From: Knoellia sinensis KCTC 19936
GTDB lineage: Bacteria > Actinomycetota > Actinomycetes > Actinomycetales > Dermatophilaceae
Direction: 5' to 3'
DNA: 64,000 nucleotides
Assembly: GCF_000768705.1 (NCBI RefSeq)
Contig: NZ_AVPJ01000002.1
Coordinates: 248,001-312,000, forward strand
Shown here: positions 25,769 to 33,670 of the stretch, one piece after another
Layout of the letters: every line of letters starts with the position of its first letter
Numbering within the stretch: the stretch's first letter is position 1
Translations under genes and position numbers: made by a program
Notes under the pieces: generated by a model
What the model saw: only the letters and a program-made list of their open reading frames with translations
The model's database searches: none
What the model was told of the DNA's origin: nothing

Positions 25769-25813
25769 TCGCCTTGCGCTGTACGTCTGCGACACAGCCC
25801 TGAGAGGAACTCG

Positions 25814-26953
25814 ATGCGCGAGTTGAACTTCGTCCGATCCGGTCAACTGGAGTGGCGTGATCGTCCAGATCCCGTCCTGGAGAACGGAACCGACGCCCTC
25901 GTGCGTCCCTTTGTCGCGAGCCGGTGCGACGGAGACACCCTCCCGATCCACCGCTCCGTGTCACGGGGCATGCAGGCCGGCTTGAGGCTCGGGCTCATCG
26001 ATCCGGTTGTTGCCGCCATCACCGGTGACGTCCCGTTCCGGGGGCCCTTTGGGATCGGCCACGAGTCCATCGCCGAGGTGACCGAGGTCGGTCCCGAGGT
26101 GCGTGACCTCAACGTCGGCGACGTCGTCGTCGTGCCCTGGGCGCTGTCGTGCGGCTCCTGCCGCGAGTGCCGCCTGAGGCTCACCGCCAAGTGCTCGACG
26201 ATGCGTGAGGAGAGTCCCGGTCGAGCGCTTGCGGCCTTCGGGTTCGGGCCGGCGTCCGGACCATGGGGTGGCATGGTCGCCGACTCGTTGAGGATCCCGC
26301 ACGCCGAGCACATGCTCGTCCGCGTGCCAGAGGGTGTCGACCCGCTGAGGATTGCGGCAGCGAGCGACAACCTCACCGACGCCTGGCGGTCGGTCGTCCC
26401 GCCGCTCCGGGAGCGACCGGGCGGACGGGTTCTAGTCCTCGGCGGTGGCGGTCAGAGCATCGGCCTCTATGCGGCTGGTCTCGCCGTGGAGCACGGCGCG
26501 GAGGTCGTCGACTACGTCGACACTCGCGATGCCCGGCTCGAGGTCGCCGAAGCGCTCGGGGCCCGCGTGCACAAGCTGGCCAAGGGGGCGCGCGCCCCCT
26601 TCCCCGTTCAGGCCAATCACTTCGACGTTGCGGTGGAGGCGTCATCGACGTCACGCGGACTACGACGGGCCCTGCGCGCCCTGCGGCCCGGAGGCATCTG
26701 CACCGGCACCGGCTACTACCTCTCGCCGGGGACGAAGCTTCCCGTCATGGACATGTACGCCACGAGCGCCACGCTCCGCGTGGGCGTCTCCCACGTTCGC
26801 CCAGTTCTGCCCGACCTGCTCGATTTCGTTGCGACGAGCGGCTTCCCGGCCGAGAAGGTCACCAGCCTGCTCGCCGACTGGGAGGACGCTCCCGAGGCCT
26901 ACGCGGCATACACCACGAAACTCGTGCTCCATCGGGCGCGCATCACGGGGTGA
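25814..26953 (+). CDS. Zinc-dependent alcohol dehydrogenase (MDR family)
   Basis: A 379-residue medium-chain dehydrogenase. Catalytic zinc ligands are suggested by Cys38 (SRCDGD) and His83-Glu84 (GIGHES). The structural-zinc loop has Cys113, Cys116, Cys119 and Cys127. The nucleotide loop LVLGGGGQSIGLYAAGLA is a GxGGxG variant, followed by VDYVDTRDARLEVAEALGA. Loop details suggest a threonine/sorbitol-dehydrogenase-like enzyme, but the substrate is not identifiable. ATG at 25814 follows GAGAGGAA. It is separated from the cupin gene by a terminator hairpin, so it is probably its own transcript. Confidence 0.85.
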   Translation: MRELNFVRSGQLEWRDRPDPVLENGTDALVRPFVASRCDGDTLPIHRSVSRGMQAGLRLGLIDPVVAAITGDVPFRGPFGIGHESIAEVTEVGPEVRDLNVGDVVVVPWALSCGSCRECRLRLTAKCSTMREESPGRALAAFGFGPASGPWGGMVADSLRIPHAEHMLVRVPEGVDPLRIAAASDNLTDAWRSVVPPLRERPGGRVLVLGGGGQSIGLYAAGLAVEHGAEVVDYVDTRDARLEVAEALGARVHKLAKGARAPFPVQANHFDVAVEASSTSRGLRRALRALRPGGICTGTGYYLSPGTKLPVMDMYATSATLRVGVSHVRPVLPDLLDFVATSGFPAEKVTSLLADWEDAPEAYAAYTTKLVLHRARITG

Positions 26954-26991
26954 CATCGAGGCGAAGGCGAGCGAACGGCATACGTGGCTCT

Positions 26992-27043
26992 CACAACGTC
27001 AGCGTGAACGGTCGCAAGAGCCACCGTTCACGCTGACGTTGTG
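26992..27043. terminator. Perfect 21-bp hairpin between convergent genes
   Basis: Arms 26992-27012 and 27023-27043 (outer end CACAACGTCAGCGTGAACGG) pair without mismatch around a 10-base loop. It lies between the alcohol dehydrogenase and the secreted protein on the opposite strand: probable bidirectional terminator. Confidence 0.75.
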
Positions 27044-27050
27044 GGTCGTA

Positions 27051-27860
27051 CTACTTGCCGTTGCGGCTCAGCTGAACCTTGCCGGAGGCTTCGACCACAG
27101 CGCACTCCGCGAGGCCGCACGCGAACGCGACGGAGAAGTTGGCGGCCTTGCCGCCCGAGAAGAGGCCGTTCTCGGAGAAGACGAACGCCTCCCAGGTGTG
27201 GGTGGAGCCGTCACACTCGAGCGGGTTGACGAAGAAGAACCCGTTGATCTTCACGCGCCCAACGGTCTGGGTGAGAGTGCCCGAGACGTCCGAGTTGAAG
27301 CCGTCGGCGTTGGTGCAGTTGTAGGTGCCGGTGATGCGCGCCGTGCCGTCCTTGTAGGCGACGCCCCTGGGGTCGACCGTGAGGGCCGCCGTCGGTGCGG
27401 GCGGGAGCTCTCCGAAGGTCATGGAGAGGTTGCCGCCCTGGGCTGCGCTGTCCGAGAACGCCATGACCGAGTAGGTGGTCCCGGCCTCGCCGCGCACCCC
27501 GACCTGGCCCGGACCGCAGGCGACGAGGTTGCCCTCGTTGGGGTCGCCCGCCGTGACGATGACGCCGGCGGTGTAGTCGGAGGCGCTCACGTCGGCGAGG
27601 AAGCCGTCGCCGGTGATGTCGGTGTAGGTGAACCACACGCTCGCGTTCGTGGCGGGTGCGCCGCACATCCCGTTGAGCGACGCGTCGAGGGCGTCGGTCG
27701 TCGCCTCGGTGGTGTCCTGCTCGATCGTCGTCGGAAGTGACCCGACAACGGTCGCGCCGGCAAACGTGTCGTTGGCGGGAACGGCTGCGCTGGCGGACGT
27801 TGCAGTGAACGGGACGAACAGCAGTGTTGCGGCGAGCGCCGCGGCAGAGCGGAGTTTCAT
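27051..27860 (-). CDS. Secreted protein, PPC-like N-terminal domain and DUF6299-like C-terminus
   Basis: A 269-residue exported protein. Residues 1-25 are a signal peptide (LAATLLFVPFTATSASA, cleavage before AVPAND). NDTFAGATVV...WFTYT resembles bacterial pre-peptidase C-terminal domains, which are beta-sandwich modules. The C-terminal part (VDPRGVAYKDGTARITGTYNC, then paired cysteines) recalls DUF6299-type proteins; that assignment is from memory and tentative. No catalytic motif is visible. ATG at 27860 has AGAGGGG upstream. Probably a surface or matrix protein. Confidence 0.75.
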   Translation of the reverse strand: MKLRSAAALAATLLFVPFTATSASAAVPANDTFAGATVVGSLPTTIEQDTTEATTDALDASLNGMCGAPATNASVWFTYTDITGDGFLADVSASDYTAGVIVTAGDPNEGNLVACGPGQVGVRGEAGTTYSVMAFSDSAAQGGNLSMTFGELPPAPTAALTVDPRGVAYKDGTARITGTYNCTNADGFNSDVSGTLTQTVGRVKINGFFFVNPLECDGSTHTWEAFVFSENGLFSGGKAANFSVAFACGLAECAVVEASGKVQLSRNGK

Positions 27861-28111
27861 TGTGGATCCCCTCTTGACGTGAGGGGAGCCCCTGCACCCC
27901 TCGTGCGCACACAGTAGGGCTGTCGGCGCTCGCCGGCACCTCGAACGACGACGACACGCGGCCCGTGGTTTTTCGGCGGAGACTGTCCAACCGGACCGGA
28001 GTCCTTGGCAGACCACGACGCGGCACCCGGGATCGGGTCCACGCTGTCGTGCTGGCCTATGAAACGGGGATCGTCGTGCCCGGTGGAGCGCCCAGCGATT
28101 AGGGTCGGATC

Positions 28112-28615
28112 ATGGATGCCCCCCGCTGGGTCTATGCAGACAAACAGCAGCCCTCGATTCACGGTGCAATGGCCGCGGTGTCGAACGAGATCAGGGTCCG
28201 GGCCGACGCGGTGGGGATCAGCAAGATGGTTCTCGAACTGGTGAACCTGCGGTCATCCCAGATCAACGGGTGTGCGTTCTGCCTCCACCTGCACACCCAC
28301 CTCGCGCTGCGCGGTGGGGAGTCGCCGCAGCGCATCGCAGTGTTGCCCGCATGGCGCGAGGCCGACCTGTTCACGGAGGTGGAGCGGGCCGCACTCACGA
28401 TCGCGGAGGCGGTCACGCGGGTTTCCGAAGGGCATCTCACCGACGACCAGTACGACCTGCTGCGCGAGATCCTGACGGACGACCAGCTCGCCCTGCTGAT
28501 CTATGCCGCGTCGATGATCAACGCCTTCAACCGCGTCTCGATCCTGAGTCACCACCCCGTCACCCACCGGGAGTCGTTCGGCACCCCGGTCACAGGAGGC
28601 ACCCATGGCCCGTAA
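28112..28615 (+). CDS. Carboxymuconolactone decarboxylase/AhpD family protein
   Basis: A 167-residue AhpD-fold protein with the redox motif NGCAFCLHLHTH (Cys54, Cys57, His61), as in peroxidase-like alkylhydroperoxidase D relatives. It may reduce peroxides or act as a thiol oxidoreductase. ATG at 28112 has only a weak upstream site. Its last 11 bases overlap the following ferredoxin-like gene, so a shared redox role is plausible. It diverges from the secreted protein at 27051. Confidence 0.85.
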   Translation: MDAPRWVYADKQQPSIHGAMAAVSNEIRVRADAVGISKMVLELVNLRSSQINGCAFCLHLHTHLALRGGESPQRIAVLPAWREADLFTEVERAALTIAEAVTRVSEGHLTDDQYDLLREILTDDQLALLIYAASMINAFNRVSILSHHPVTHRESFGTPVTGGTHGP

Positions 28616-28838
28616 GACCTACACCGGTCCGCTCGTCGACGTGACGGACGATCGCGAACCGTGCATCCACTCCACGGTGTGCGTGCGGGGGATGCCGAGC
28701 GTCTTCGACACGAGTCGACGACCGTGGATCGACCCGGGGGCGGCAGACACTCCCGAGCTGGCCGACCAGTTGCGGGAGGTGGTGGGGCGCTGCCCCTCCG
28801 GCGCGTTGCTCATCCAGGAGCACTCGACGCACGAATAG
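28605..28838 (+). CDS. Small iron-sulfur binding protein (Fer4_19 family)
   Basis: A 77-residue protein of the Fer4_19 ((4Fe-4S) mono-cluster) family, recognised by PCIHSTVCVRGMPSVFD, RRPWIDPGAAD and RCPSGAL. Cys20, Cys26 and Cys63 are the visible ligands; only three, so the cluster may be 3Fe-4S or use a non-Cys ligand. It overlaps the AhpD-like gene by 11 bases. Likely an electron carrier. It ends just before a hairpin and tRNA-Phe on the other strand. Confidence 0.83.
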   Translation: MARKTYTGPLVDVTDDREPCIHSTVCVRGMPSVFDTSRRPWIDPGAADTPELADQLREVVGRCPSGALLIQEHSTHE

Positions 28839-28845
28839 GCCGTCG

Positions 28846-28896
28846 GAATGACGAAACCGCAGGTGTGCACACGGCATACCTGCGGTTTCGTCGTTC
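28846..28896. terminator. Hairpin between the ferredoxin-like gene and tRNA-Phe
   Basis: Arms 28846-28864 and 28878-28896 pair over 19 bases with one mismatch; the core is ACGAAACCGCAGGT. The loop holds one copy of the repeated word as ACGGCATAC (28871-28879). It follows the plus-strand gene and the 3' end of the minus-strand tRNA, so it can terminate both. Confidence 0.7.
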
Positions 28897-28898
28897 GG

Positions 28899-28972
28899 TG
28901 GCCAGGGACGGGGTCGAACCGTCGACCTTCCGATTTTCAGTCGGACGCTCGTACCAACTGAGCTACCTGGCC
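28899..28972 (-). tRNA. tRNA-Phe (anticodon GAA)
   Basis: The minus strand gives a full cloverleaf: acceptor GGCCAGG/CCTGGCC, D-arm GCTCAGTTGGTACGAGC, anticodon stem-loop CCGACTGAAAATCGG with anticodon GAA, and T-arm GACGGTTCGACCCCGTC. The full CCA is not encoded (the discriminator A is followed by CCG). A TATAGT -10-like hexamer lies at 28994-28999. Confidence 0.95.
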
Positions 28973-28993
28973 GTTGCCCTCTCGGGCACGGCG

Positions 28994-28999
28994 ACTATA
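28994..28999 (-). promoter_or_regulatory. -10-like hexamer upstream of tRNA-Phe
   Basis: TATAGT on the minus strand, 21 bases before the tRNA 5' end. No clear -35 was recognised. Position and match suggest the tRNA promoter. Confidence 0.45.
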
Positions 29000-29066
29000 C
29001 CTGAGGCTTCGCCGCCTACCGAATCGTGTCCCCGGTGGTGGTCAGCGGCCTGAAGCCAGTGCCGTT

Positions 29067-29561
29067 TCAGTCGGAGTCGTGTGGATCGCGAGCCTCCTCG
29101 TCGGCCTGCTCGATGGTGACCGTCAGCGCGGCGAGAGCCTCAGGCTTCCCGTGGAACCGGCGATAGCTGTAGATGAGGAGGCCGAGGGTGATCGCCGCCG
29201 AGACGAGCAGAGTGATTCCCGCCCAGAAGCCGCCCGGCAGCCACCAGCTCTCCGGCGCGGGCCACCACGAGGGCGCAGGGGGATCGAGGATCCACAGGAC
29301 ACCGCAGCCGACGAGCCCGGCGACGACGAGCACGGACCAGATCATCCGCAGCGGGGCCTGCACGCTCTCCGCAGCTTCACGGAGGGCCCTCAGTCGCACT
29401 GGCTCGAGCCGGCGGTGGGCCCATTCGTGCTGCCGCGAGAGCAGGGCGAGGCCCGCGAAGATGCCGAGCAGACCGGGTCCGGGCAGGAAGATCGCCGCCA
29501 CGCCGGCAATAAGGAGCACCCAGCCCAAGGTCTCGAGGGCGACCCGCTTGAGACGTCGCAT
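29067..29561 (-). CDS. PGPGW-type membrane protein (TIGR02611-like)
   Basis: A 164-residue membrane protein with the family core TLGWVLLIAGVAAIFLPGPG followed by LLGIFAGLALLSRQHEWAHR, i.e. the PGPGW/TIGR02611 signature. It has two further hydrophobic segments (MIWSVLVVAGLVGCGVLWIL and FWAGITLLVSAAITLGLLIY) and an acidic tail. Function unknown. ATG at 29561 overlaps the TGA of the DUF2200 gene by one base (TGATG), so the pair is co-translated. Confidence 0.8.
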   Translation of the reverse strand: MRRLKRVALETLGWVLLIAGVAAIFLPGPGLLGIFAGLALLSRQHEWAHRRLEPVRLRALREAAESVQAPLRMIWSVLVVAGLVGCGVLWILDPPAPSWWPAPESWWLPGGFWAGITLLVSAAITLGLLIYSYRRFHGKPEALAALTVTIEQADEEARDPHDSD

Positions 29562-29905
29562 CAGCGGCGCAGGACCTTCTCCATGGGGCGGCCCTTGGCG
29601 AGTTCGTCGACGAGCTTGTCGAGGTAGCGGATCTTCTGCATGAGCGGGTCCTCGATCTCCTGGACCTTGACCCCACACACCGAACCCGTGATGAGCGACG
29701 CGTTCGGGTTGAGGCGCGCCGCCGCGAAGAAGTCCTCGAAGCTCGTCTCCTCGGCCAGGTGACCCTTGAGCTCCGCGTCATCGAACCCGGTCAGCCACTC
29801 GATGACTTCGTCGAGCTCCGCAGTCGTTCGCCCCTTGCGCTCCACCTTGGTGACGTAGTGCGGATAGACCGAGCCGACCGGCATACGGAAAATTCTGTGA
29901 CTCAC
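29561..29905 (-). CDS. DUF2200 family protein
   Basis: A 114-residue protein matching DUF2200: it starts with [19 protein letters not shown], then [27 protein letters not shown] and a C-terminal [17 protein letters not shown]. Function unknown; members are small soluble proteins. GTG at 29905 is chosen because the family begins at this residue; the longer ORF runs back through tRNA genes and is not real. It is coupled to the downstream PGPGW gene. Confidence 0.83.
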   Translation of the reverse strand: MSHRIFRMPVGSVYPHYVTKVERKGRTTAELDEVIEWLTGFDDAELKGHLAEETSFEDFFAAARLNPNASLITGSVCGVKVQEIEDPLMQKIRYLDKLVDELAKGRPMEKVLRR

Positions 29906-29932
29906 CCGTCGAGCGTAGCCCCGCCCGGCATG

Positions 29933-29968
29933 ACGAGAGCCCCACACCATCTGGTGTGGGGCTCTCGT
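29933..29968 (-). terminator. 17-bp hairpin between tRNA-Asp and the DUF2200 gene
   Basis: Arms 29933-29949 and 29952-29968 (ACGAGAGCCCCACACCA and its exact complement) are separated by only 2 bases. It follows the 3' end of tRNA-Asp on the minus strand and so probably terminates the tRNA-Glu/tRNA-Asp transcript. Confidence 0.7.
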
Positions 29969-29975
29969 GACTGTG

Positions 29976-30049
29976 CGACCCCGACGGGACTCGAACCCGC
30001 GACCTCCGCCGTGACAGGGCGGCGCGCTAACCAACTGCGCTACGGGGCC
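29976..30049 (-). tRNA. tRNA-Asp (anticodon GTC)
   Basis: Minus-strand cloverleaf: acceptor GGCCCCG/CGGGGTC (one G-T pair), D-arm GCGCAGTTGGTTAGCGC, anticodon stem-loop CCGCCCTGTCACGGCGG with anticodon GTC, and T-arm GCGGGTTCGAGTCCCGT. It lies 33 bases downstream of tRNA-Glu, a probable joint transcript. Confidence 0.95.
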
Positions 30050-30082
30050 TTGCTGGTGCAAGACCTGGACTGCTGTACTGCG

Positions 30083-30155
30083 TATCCCCAACGGGATTCG
30101 AACCCGTGCTACCGCCGTGAAAGGGCGGGGTCCTGGGCCGCTAGACGATGGGGAC
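30083..30155 (-). tRNA. tRNA-Glu (anticodon TTC)
   Basis: Minus-strand cloverleaf: acceptor GTCCCCA/TGGGGAT, anticodon stem-loop CCGCCCTTTCACGGCGG with anticodon TTC, and T-arm ACGGGTTCGAATCCCGT. The start is set at 30155 by analogy with other bacterial tRNA-Glu genes, which begin GTCCCC. Confidence 0.95.
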
Positions 30156-30223
30156 CCTATCTTTCGAAGGATCCGCCACTGTCGCGCAGCGCGCGGGCGC
30201 TCGGATCCGTCGTGGACTCGGAA

Positions 30224-30252
30224 AGCATAAGGGACGATTGCCGAGGTTCCAA
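30224..30252 (-). promoter_or_regulatory. Candidate promoter of the tRNA-Glu/tRNA-Asp transcript
   Basis: Minus-strand TTGGAA (30247-30252), a 17-base spacer, then TATGCT (30224-30229). Each hexamer matches the housekeeping consensus at four of six positions. It lies ~70 bases upstream of tRNA-Glu. Confidence 0.45.
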
Positions 30253-30276
30253 AACGGGATCTGCGGGCCCGGTTCC

Positions 30277-30316
30277 ATGGGGCCAAACGCGCTCTATGTT
30301 GCGCCTTTGGCCCCAT
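30277..30316 (-). terminator. Hairpin downstream of the GntR operon
   Basis: Arms 30277-30292 and 30301-30316 (ATGGGGCCAAA core) pair over 16 bases with one mismatch and an 8-base loop, 35 bases past the GntR stop and upstream of the tRNA promoter. Probable terminator of the minus-strand operon. Confidence 0.65.
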
Positions 30317-30333
30317 CACTTCCGGCCGATTCC

Positions 30334-30345
30334 GTATGCCGTCCG
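30334..30345 (+). repeat. GTATGCCGTCCG word, intergenic copy
   Basis: An exact 12-base copy just beyond the end of the GntR gene, outside the adjacent hairpin. Confidence 0.7.
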
Positions 30346-30351
30346 CCCACC

Positions 30352-30726
30352 TCAGGCGCGTGCCTCCCGGAGCGCTGCCCGCACCAGGTCGATGGCCGCC
30401 GAGTCGCTGAGGCCGGCCCGAGCAGCGCTGGTGGCGTAGGCCGCGGCGCTGCGGTGGAGGGCCGTGTCGGTGGCGTGGCCGCCAGGGGCGACGACCGTGC
30501 CGGCGCGGCGACCAGTGGTGACGAGACCCTCGGCCTCGAGCTCCTTGTAGGCCCGGGCGACGGTGTTGACGGCGATGCCGAGGTCGGCGGCGAGGGCGCG
30601 CACGGTGGGGAGGCGGTCGCCCTCGGCCAGGGCACCGGCGCCGATGAGGCCCGCGAGTTGGGCCCGCACCTGTTCGTAGGGCGGCTCTGCGGCCGAGACG
30701 TCGACGGTGATGACGAGTTCGGTCAT
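30352..30726 (-). CDS. GntR family regulator, short YtrA-like form
   Basis: A 124-residue repressor with an N-terminal GntR winged helix ([53 protein letters not shown]) and only a short helical tail, as in the YtrA subgroup. It is the second gene of an operon: its ATG overlaps the TGA of the membrane gene upstream (ATGA). YtrA-type regulators usually repress their own operon through a palindrome near the promoter; a perfect one lies at 31663-31704. Confidence 0.87.
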   Translation of the reverse strand: MTELVITVDVSAAEPPYEQVRAQLAGLIGAGALAEGDRLPTVRALAADLGIAVNTVARAYKELEAEGLVTTGRRAGTVVAPGGHATDTALHRSAAAYATSAARAGLSDSAAIDLVRAALREARA

Positions 30727-31655
30727 GAGTGGGCCTTCGACTGGGGCGGAAGGGCTCCGTCGGGTGCCGCGCTGGGGTCCAGCGGTGCGGTGTCGATCGC
30801 CGCGAGCTCCTCGCGGGAGCCGACCGATCCACCCAGCGCGAACAGGGCCACGAAGATGAGCGCGACGGCGGGGGCGTACAGGGCAAAGGCCGTCCACTGA
30901 TAGAAGTCCCACGGCGACCGCGGAGCAGTTTCGCTGGCACCGCGCAGCAGTTGGCTGACCTCGTTCATGTCCCCGGCGATGGCGAACAGAGCGACGCTCC
31001 CCGCCACGGCGAATCCGAAGGTGGTGGCCCTCAGCACCCGCGAGGCGTCCCGGGCGCGTAGCAGGGTGTCAGTGGGTTCGGCGATGCGTGGCCGGTCCCG
31101 AATCTCGCGCAGGGCCCAAGCTGCTGCCGCAGCAAGGACAACGCCGGCACAGGTAGCAGGCGCCATGACCGGCCACCCGGGGAAGCCCTGCAGGACGGCG
31201 CTCTCGTCGCCGTGCCGGCGGACCAGGGTCGTGCCATCGGTGGCCATGAGGCTCGCTGCCAACCATGCCGTGACGGCGATGCCGCCACTCACGAGGGCCG
31301 CGATGCGTTGGTGCGGCACCCGGGCAACGAACAGTCGGCGCGGCGCGATCGTCGCGTGGCGGATGGTCCCGGGAGCGGGCAACCGGCTCAGGCGGGAGCC
31401 CAGGGCCGTTGTGATGACGACGACGGCGCACTGGACGAGGAAGGCGGTTGGTGCCCTGCCTGCGAAGCCTTCATCATCCTGGCGAGGGAACACGAGGAAT
31501 GTCACCGCCAAGGCGAAGATCGAGGCGTTCGACGCGCGCGACGCCCACACGGGTCCCCGCCTGCGCATCACGAGGACGATGACGAGCGCGACGACGACGT
31601 AGCCCACCAGGAATGCGCCCTGCACCGCCAACTCGCGGATCACTGGGTCGACCAT
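30723..31655 (-). CDS. Multi-pass membrane protein of unknown function, co-encoded with GntR
   Basis: A 310-residue protein with about six to seven hydrophobic segments ([114 protein letters not shown]). I do not recognise the family. ATG at 31655 is the first gene of the operon; the stop overlaps the GntR start by four bases. In YtrA-type loci the partner genes are usually transporters or membrane proteins, which fits. Confidence 0.8.
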   Translation of the reverse strand: MVDPVIRELAVQGAFLVGYVVVALVIVLVMRRRGPVWASRASNASIFALAVTFLVFPRQDDEGFAGRAPTAFLVQCAVVVITTALGSRLSRLPAPGTIRHATIAPRRLFVARVPHQRIAALVSGGIAVTAWLAASLMATDGTTLVRRHGDESAVLQGFPGWPVMAPATCAGVVLAAAAAWALREIRDRPRIAEPTDTLLRARDASRVLRATTFGFAVAGSVALFAIAGDMNEVSQLLRGASETAPRSPWDFYQWTAFALYAPAVALIFVALFALGGSVGSREELAAIDTAPLDPSAAPDGALPPQSKAHS

Positions 31656-31662
31656 GCGACAA

Positions 31663-31704
31663 CTCCCTATGTCTCAATGTATTAAGGCATTGAGACATAG
31701 GGAG
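31663..31704. promoter_or_regulatory. Perfect 17-bp palindrome ahead of the GntR operon, candidate operator
   Basis: CTCCCTATGTCTCAATG (31663-31679) and its exact complement (31688-31704) flank an 8-base AT-rich loop (TATTAAGG). It sits 8 bases upstream of the first ATG, overlaps the likely promoter and ribosome-binding site, and is much more AT-rich than its surroundings. This is where a YtrA-type GntR operator is expected. A terminator role is less likely because it precedes the operon. Confidence 0.6.
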
Positions 31705-31747
31705 CTCGTGCTGTCAACTGGACCCGGCAGAAGGCTCCATCATTGGG

Positions 31748-32800
31748 TCAGGCGGGGTTTGCCCAGGAGTGAAGCCGGTCGGCCTCCCAGGTCGTGATGA
31801 TGCGATCCCACGGCACGCCGAGGCGCTCGGCCCGCTCGCACCCGTAGGCCTTCATGTCGAGCTGGCCGGGGGCGTGGGCATCGGAGTCGATGGAGAACAG
31901 GCAGCCGATCTCGAGGGCGAGTGCGATGAGATCGTCGGGCGGATCCTTGCGCTCCGGGCGGCTGTTGATCTCGACGGCGGTGTTGCCCTCGAGGCACGCC
32001 TCGAACACGGCTCGCGCGTCGAAGTCCGACTGTGGACGCGTCCCCCGGGACCCCTCGACGAGCCGCCCCGTGCAGTGGCCGAGGACGTTGACGCGTGGGT
32101 TGAGGGCGGCGTTGACCATTCGCTTGGTCATGGGCGCGGAGTTCATCTTCAGCTTGCTGTGCACCGAGGCGGTGACGAAGTCGAGCTGGCCGAGCATGAC
32201 GTCCGTTTGGTCGAGCGAGCCGTCGTCCAGGATGTCGACCTCGATCCCCTTGAACAGTCGGAACGCCTCTCCCACACCGCGATTGATCGCATCGACGATG
32301 GCGATCTGCTTGGTGAGCCGTTCGGCGGTCAGCCCGTTGGCGACGCGCAACTGGGGGGAGTGGTCGGTGAGCACCATCCATTCGTGACCGAGTTCGATGC
32401 CGGTGAGCACCATCTCGTCGATCGGCGAACCGCCGTCGCTCCAGTCGGAGTGGAGGTGGCAATCGCCGCGCAACGCGGCATACAGGTCCTCACCTCCTGA
32501 GACGAGTGGGCCGCCGCTCTTGTCCTGCAACGATTCCAGGTATGCCGGGAGCTCACCTCGCGCAGCCTCCTCCACCACCGCGGACGTGGACTTCCCGATC
32601 CCGGGGATCTGCTGGAGCGTGCCGGCTTCGACTCGGTCGTGGATCTCGGCTTCGCCGACTTCCTTGAGAGCCTTGACCGCCTTGCGGAAGGCCTCGACCC
32701 GATACGTGCCAGCGCGGTTGCGCTCGAGGAGGAAGGCGATGCGCCGCAGCGCGTCGGCGGGTTCGACGGGAGCCTCGAGCGGGGGCAACAGCGCAACCAT
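31748..32800 (-). CDS. PHP domain phosphoesterase with helix-hairpin-helix (PolX-like C-terminal type)
   Basis: A 350-residue protein. Residues ~12-80 form a helical DNA-polymerase-beta-like/HhH region (LRRIAFLLERNRAGTYRVEAF, then QQIPGIGKSTSAVVEE). The PHP metal sites follow: DCHLHSDWSDG (His115, His117), LTDHS (146-147), KGIEVDIL, ASVHSKL, LGHCTG and DSDAHAP. It resembles the PHP part of PolX without a full nucleotidyltransferase, so a DNA-repair phosphoesterase or nuclease role is likely. ATG at 32800 is chosen; the longer frame runs through a hairpin. Confidence 0.83.
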   Translation of the reverse strand: MVALLPPLEAPVEPADALRRIAFLLERNRAGTYRVEAFRKAVKALKEVGEAEIHDRVEAGTLQQIPGIGKSTSAVVEEAARGELPAYLESLQDKSGGPLVSGGEDLYAALRGDCHLHSDWSDGGSPIDEMVLTGIELGHEWMVLTDHSPQLRVANGLTAERLTKQIAIVDAINRGVGEAFRLFKGIEVDILDDGSLDQTDVMLGQLDFVTASVHSKLKMNSAPMTKRMVNAALNPRVNVLGHCTGRLVEGSRGTRPQSDFDARAVFEACLEGNTAVEINSRPERKDPPDDLIALALEIGCLFSIDSDAHAPGQLDMKAYGCERAERLGVPWDRIITTWEADRLHSWANPA

Positions 32801-32812
32801 GCCCCCATCCTC

Positions 32813-32887
32813 CGACTTTGTGCCCGATTGGGACACGCCGGGTCGGCCGTAGGCCGCCGCCGCGTGTCCCAATCGGGCACAAAGTCG
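32813..32887. repeat. Long hairpin, GACTTTGTGCCC family, between divergent genes
   Basis: Perfect 25-bp arms at 32813-32837 and 32863-32887. Unlike the other copies it lies upstream of two divergent genes (32800 minus, 32924 plus), where a terminator would make little sense. It therefore argues that the family spreads as a DNA element and is not placed only for termination. Confidence 0.75.
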
Positions 32888-32923
32888 ATGCTGCATGTCG
32901 GGGGGGAGAGGCAGGATTGGCGC

Positions 32924-33637
32924 ATGACCTCACTGACGCCCTTTGCTGAGCTCCACGCGAGCGACCTCTTCGTCATGCCCAACGCGTTCGACGCCGGGTC
33001 GGCGAAGCGGCTCGCGGAAGCCGGCTACCCGGCCATCGCCACCACGAGCCACGGGCACGCCGCCACCTTGGGCAAGCCCGATCTCGAGGTGACGCGTGAT
33101 GAGTTGGTCGCGCACGTCGCCCTGCTCACGAGCGTCGTCGACGTGCCTGTCAACGTCGACTCCGCCGACTGCTTCCCCAGGGAGGAGGGTGGGGTCGCCC
33201 GGACAGTGGAGCTGCTCGCCGAGGCGGGTGCGAGCGGCCTGTCGATCGAGGACTACGACCCGGTGACGCAGGCCATCGTGTCGTGGGACGAGGCCGTGGC
33301 CCGCGTGGCAACGGTCGTCGAGGTCGCGCATGCGCACGGCATCGTCGTCACCGCTCGGTGCGAGTCCGTTCTCTACGGGTTGGGCGAGGATCCGATCGAG
33401 CGCCTTGCCGCCTATCGGGATGCCGGTGCAGAAGTGCTCTTCGCACCTCTGGTCAACGACGAGGCGGGCATTGCGGCCATCGTCGCGCTGGGCGCCCCGG
33501 TCAACTTCCTGGCGGCAGGTGACCACCCCTCCGTCGCGCGCCTGCGCGAACTCGGGGTCCGTCGCGTGTCCACCGGTGGCGCATTGACGACGGCGGCCTA
33601 CGACGCCGCGGTCGCCTACGCCCAAGCCCTCACCTGA
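32924..33637 (+). CDS. Isocitrate lyase/PEP mutase superfamily protein
   Basis: A 237-residue TIM-barrel protein of the ICL/PEPM family: LFVMPNAFDAGSAKRL, TTSHGHAATLGKPD, VPVNVDSADCFP, GLSIEDYDP, and VTARCESVLYG, with VNFLAAGDHPS near the end. The family makes or breaks carbon-carbon or carbon-phosphorus bonds next to a carboxylate (2-methylisocitrate, phosphonopyruvate and others). No neighbouring genes reveal the substrate. ATG at 32924, 38 bases after the hairpin. Confidence 0.84.
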   Translation: MTSLTPFAELHASDLFVMPNAFDAGSAKRLAEAGYPAIATTSHGHAATLGKPDLEVTRDELVAHVALLTSVVDVPVNVDSADCFPREEGGVARTVELLAEAGASGLSIEDYDPVTQAIVSWDEAVARVATVVEVAHAHGIVVTARCESVLYGLGEDPIERLAAYRDAGAEVLFAPLVNDEAGIAAIVALGAPVNFLAAGDHPSVARLRELGVRRVSTGGALTTAAYDAAVAYAQALT

Positions 33638-33670
33638 CGCAAGCCGCGCGGGCACGGCTAGTTTTGCGGG

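Noticed and set aside
28899-30155. An integrated element between tRNA-Phe, tRNA-Asp and tRNA-Glu
   Set aside because: No integrase or duplicated tRNA 3' end is visible; the genes between are ordinary small conserved families.
29561-30940. 459-aa minus-strand ORF running from DUF2200 back through tRNA-Asp and tRNA-Glu
   Set aside because: Only the last 114 codons match a family; the upstream part translates tRNA genes and a terminator.
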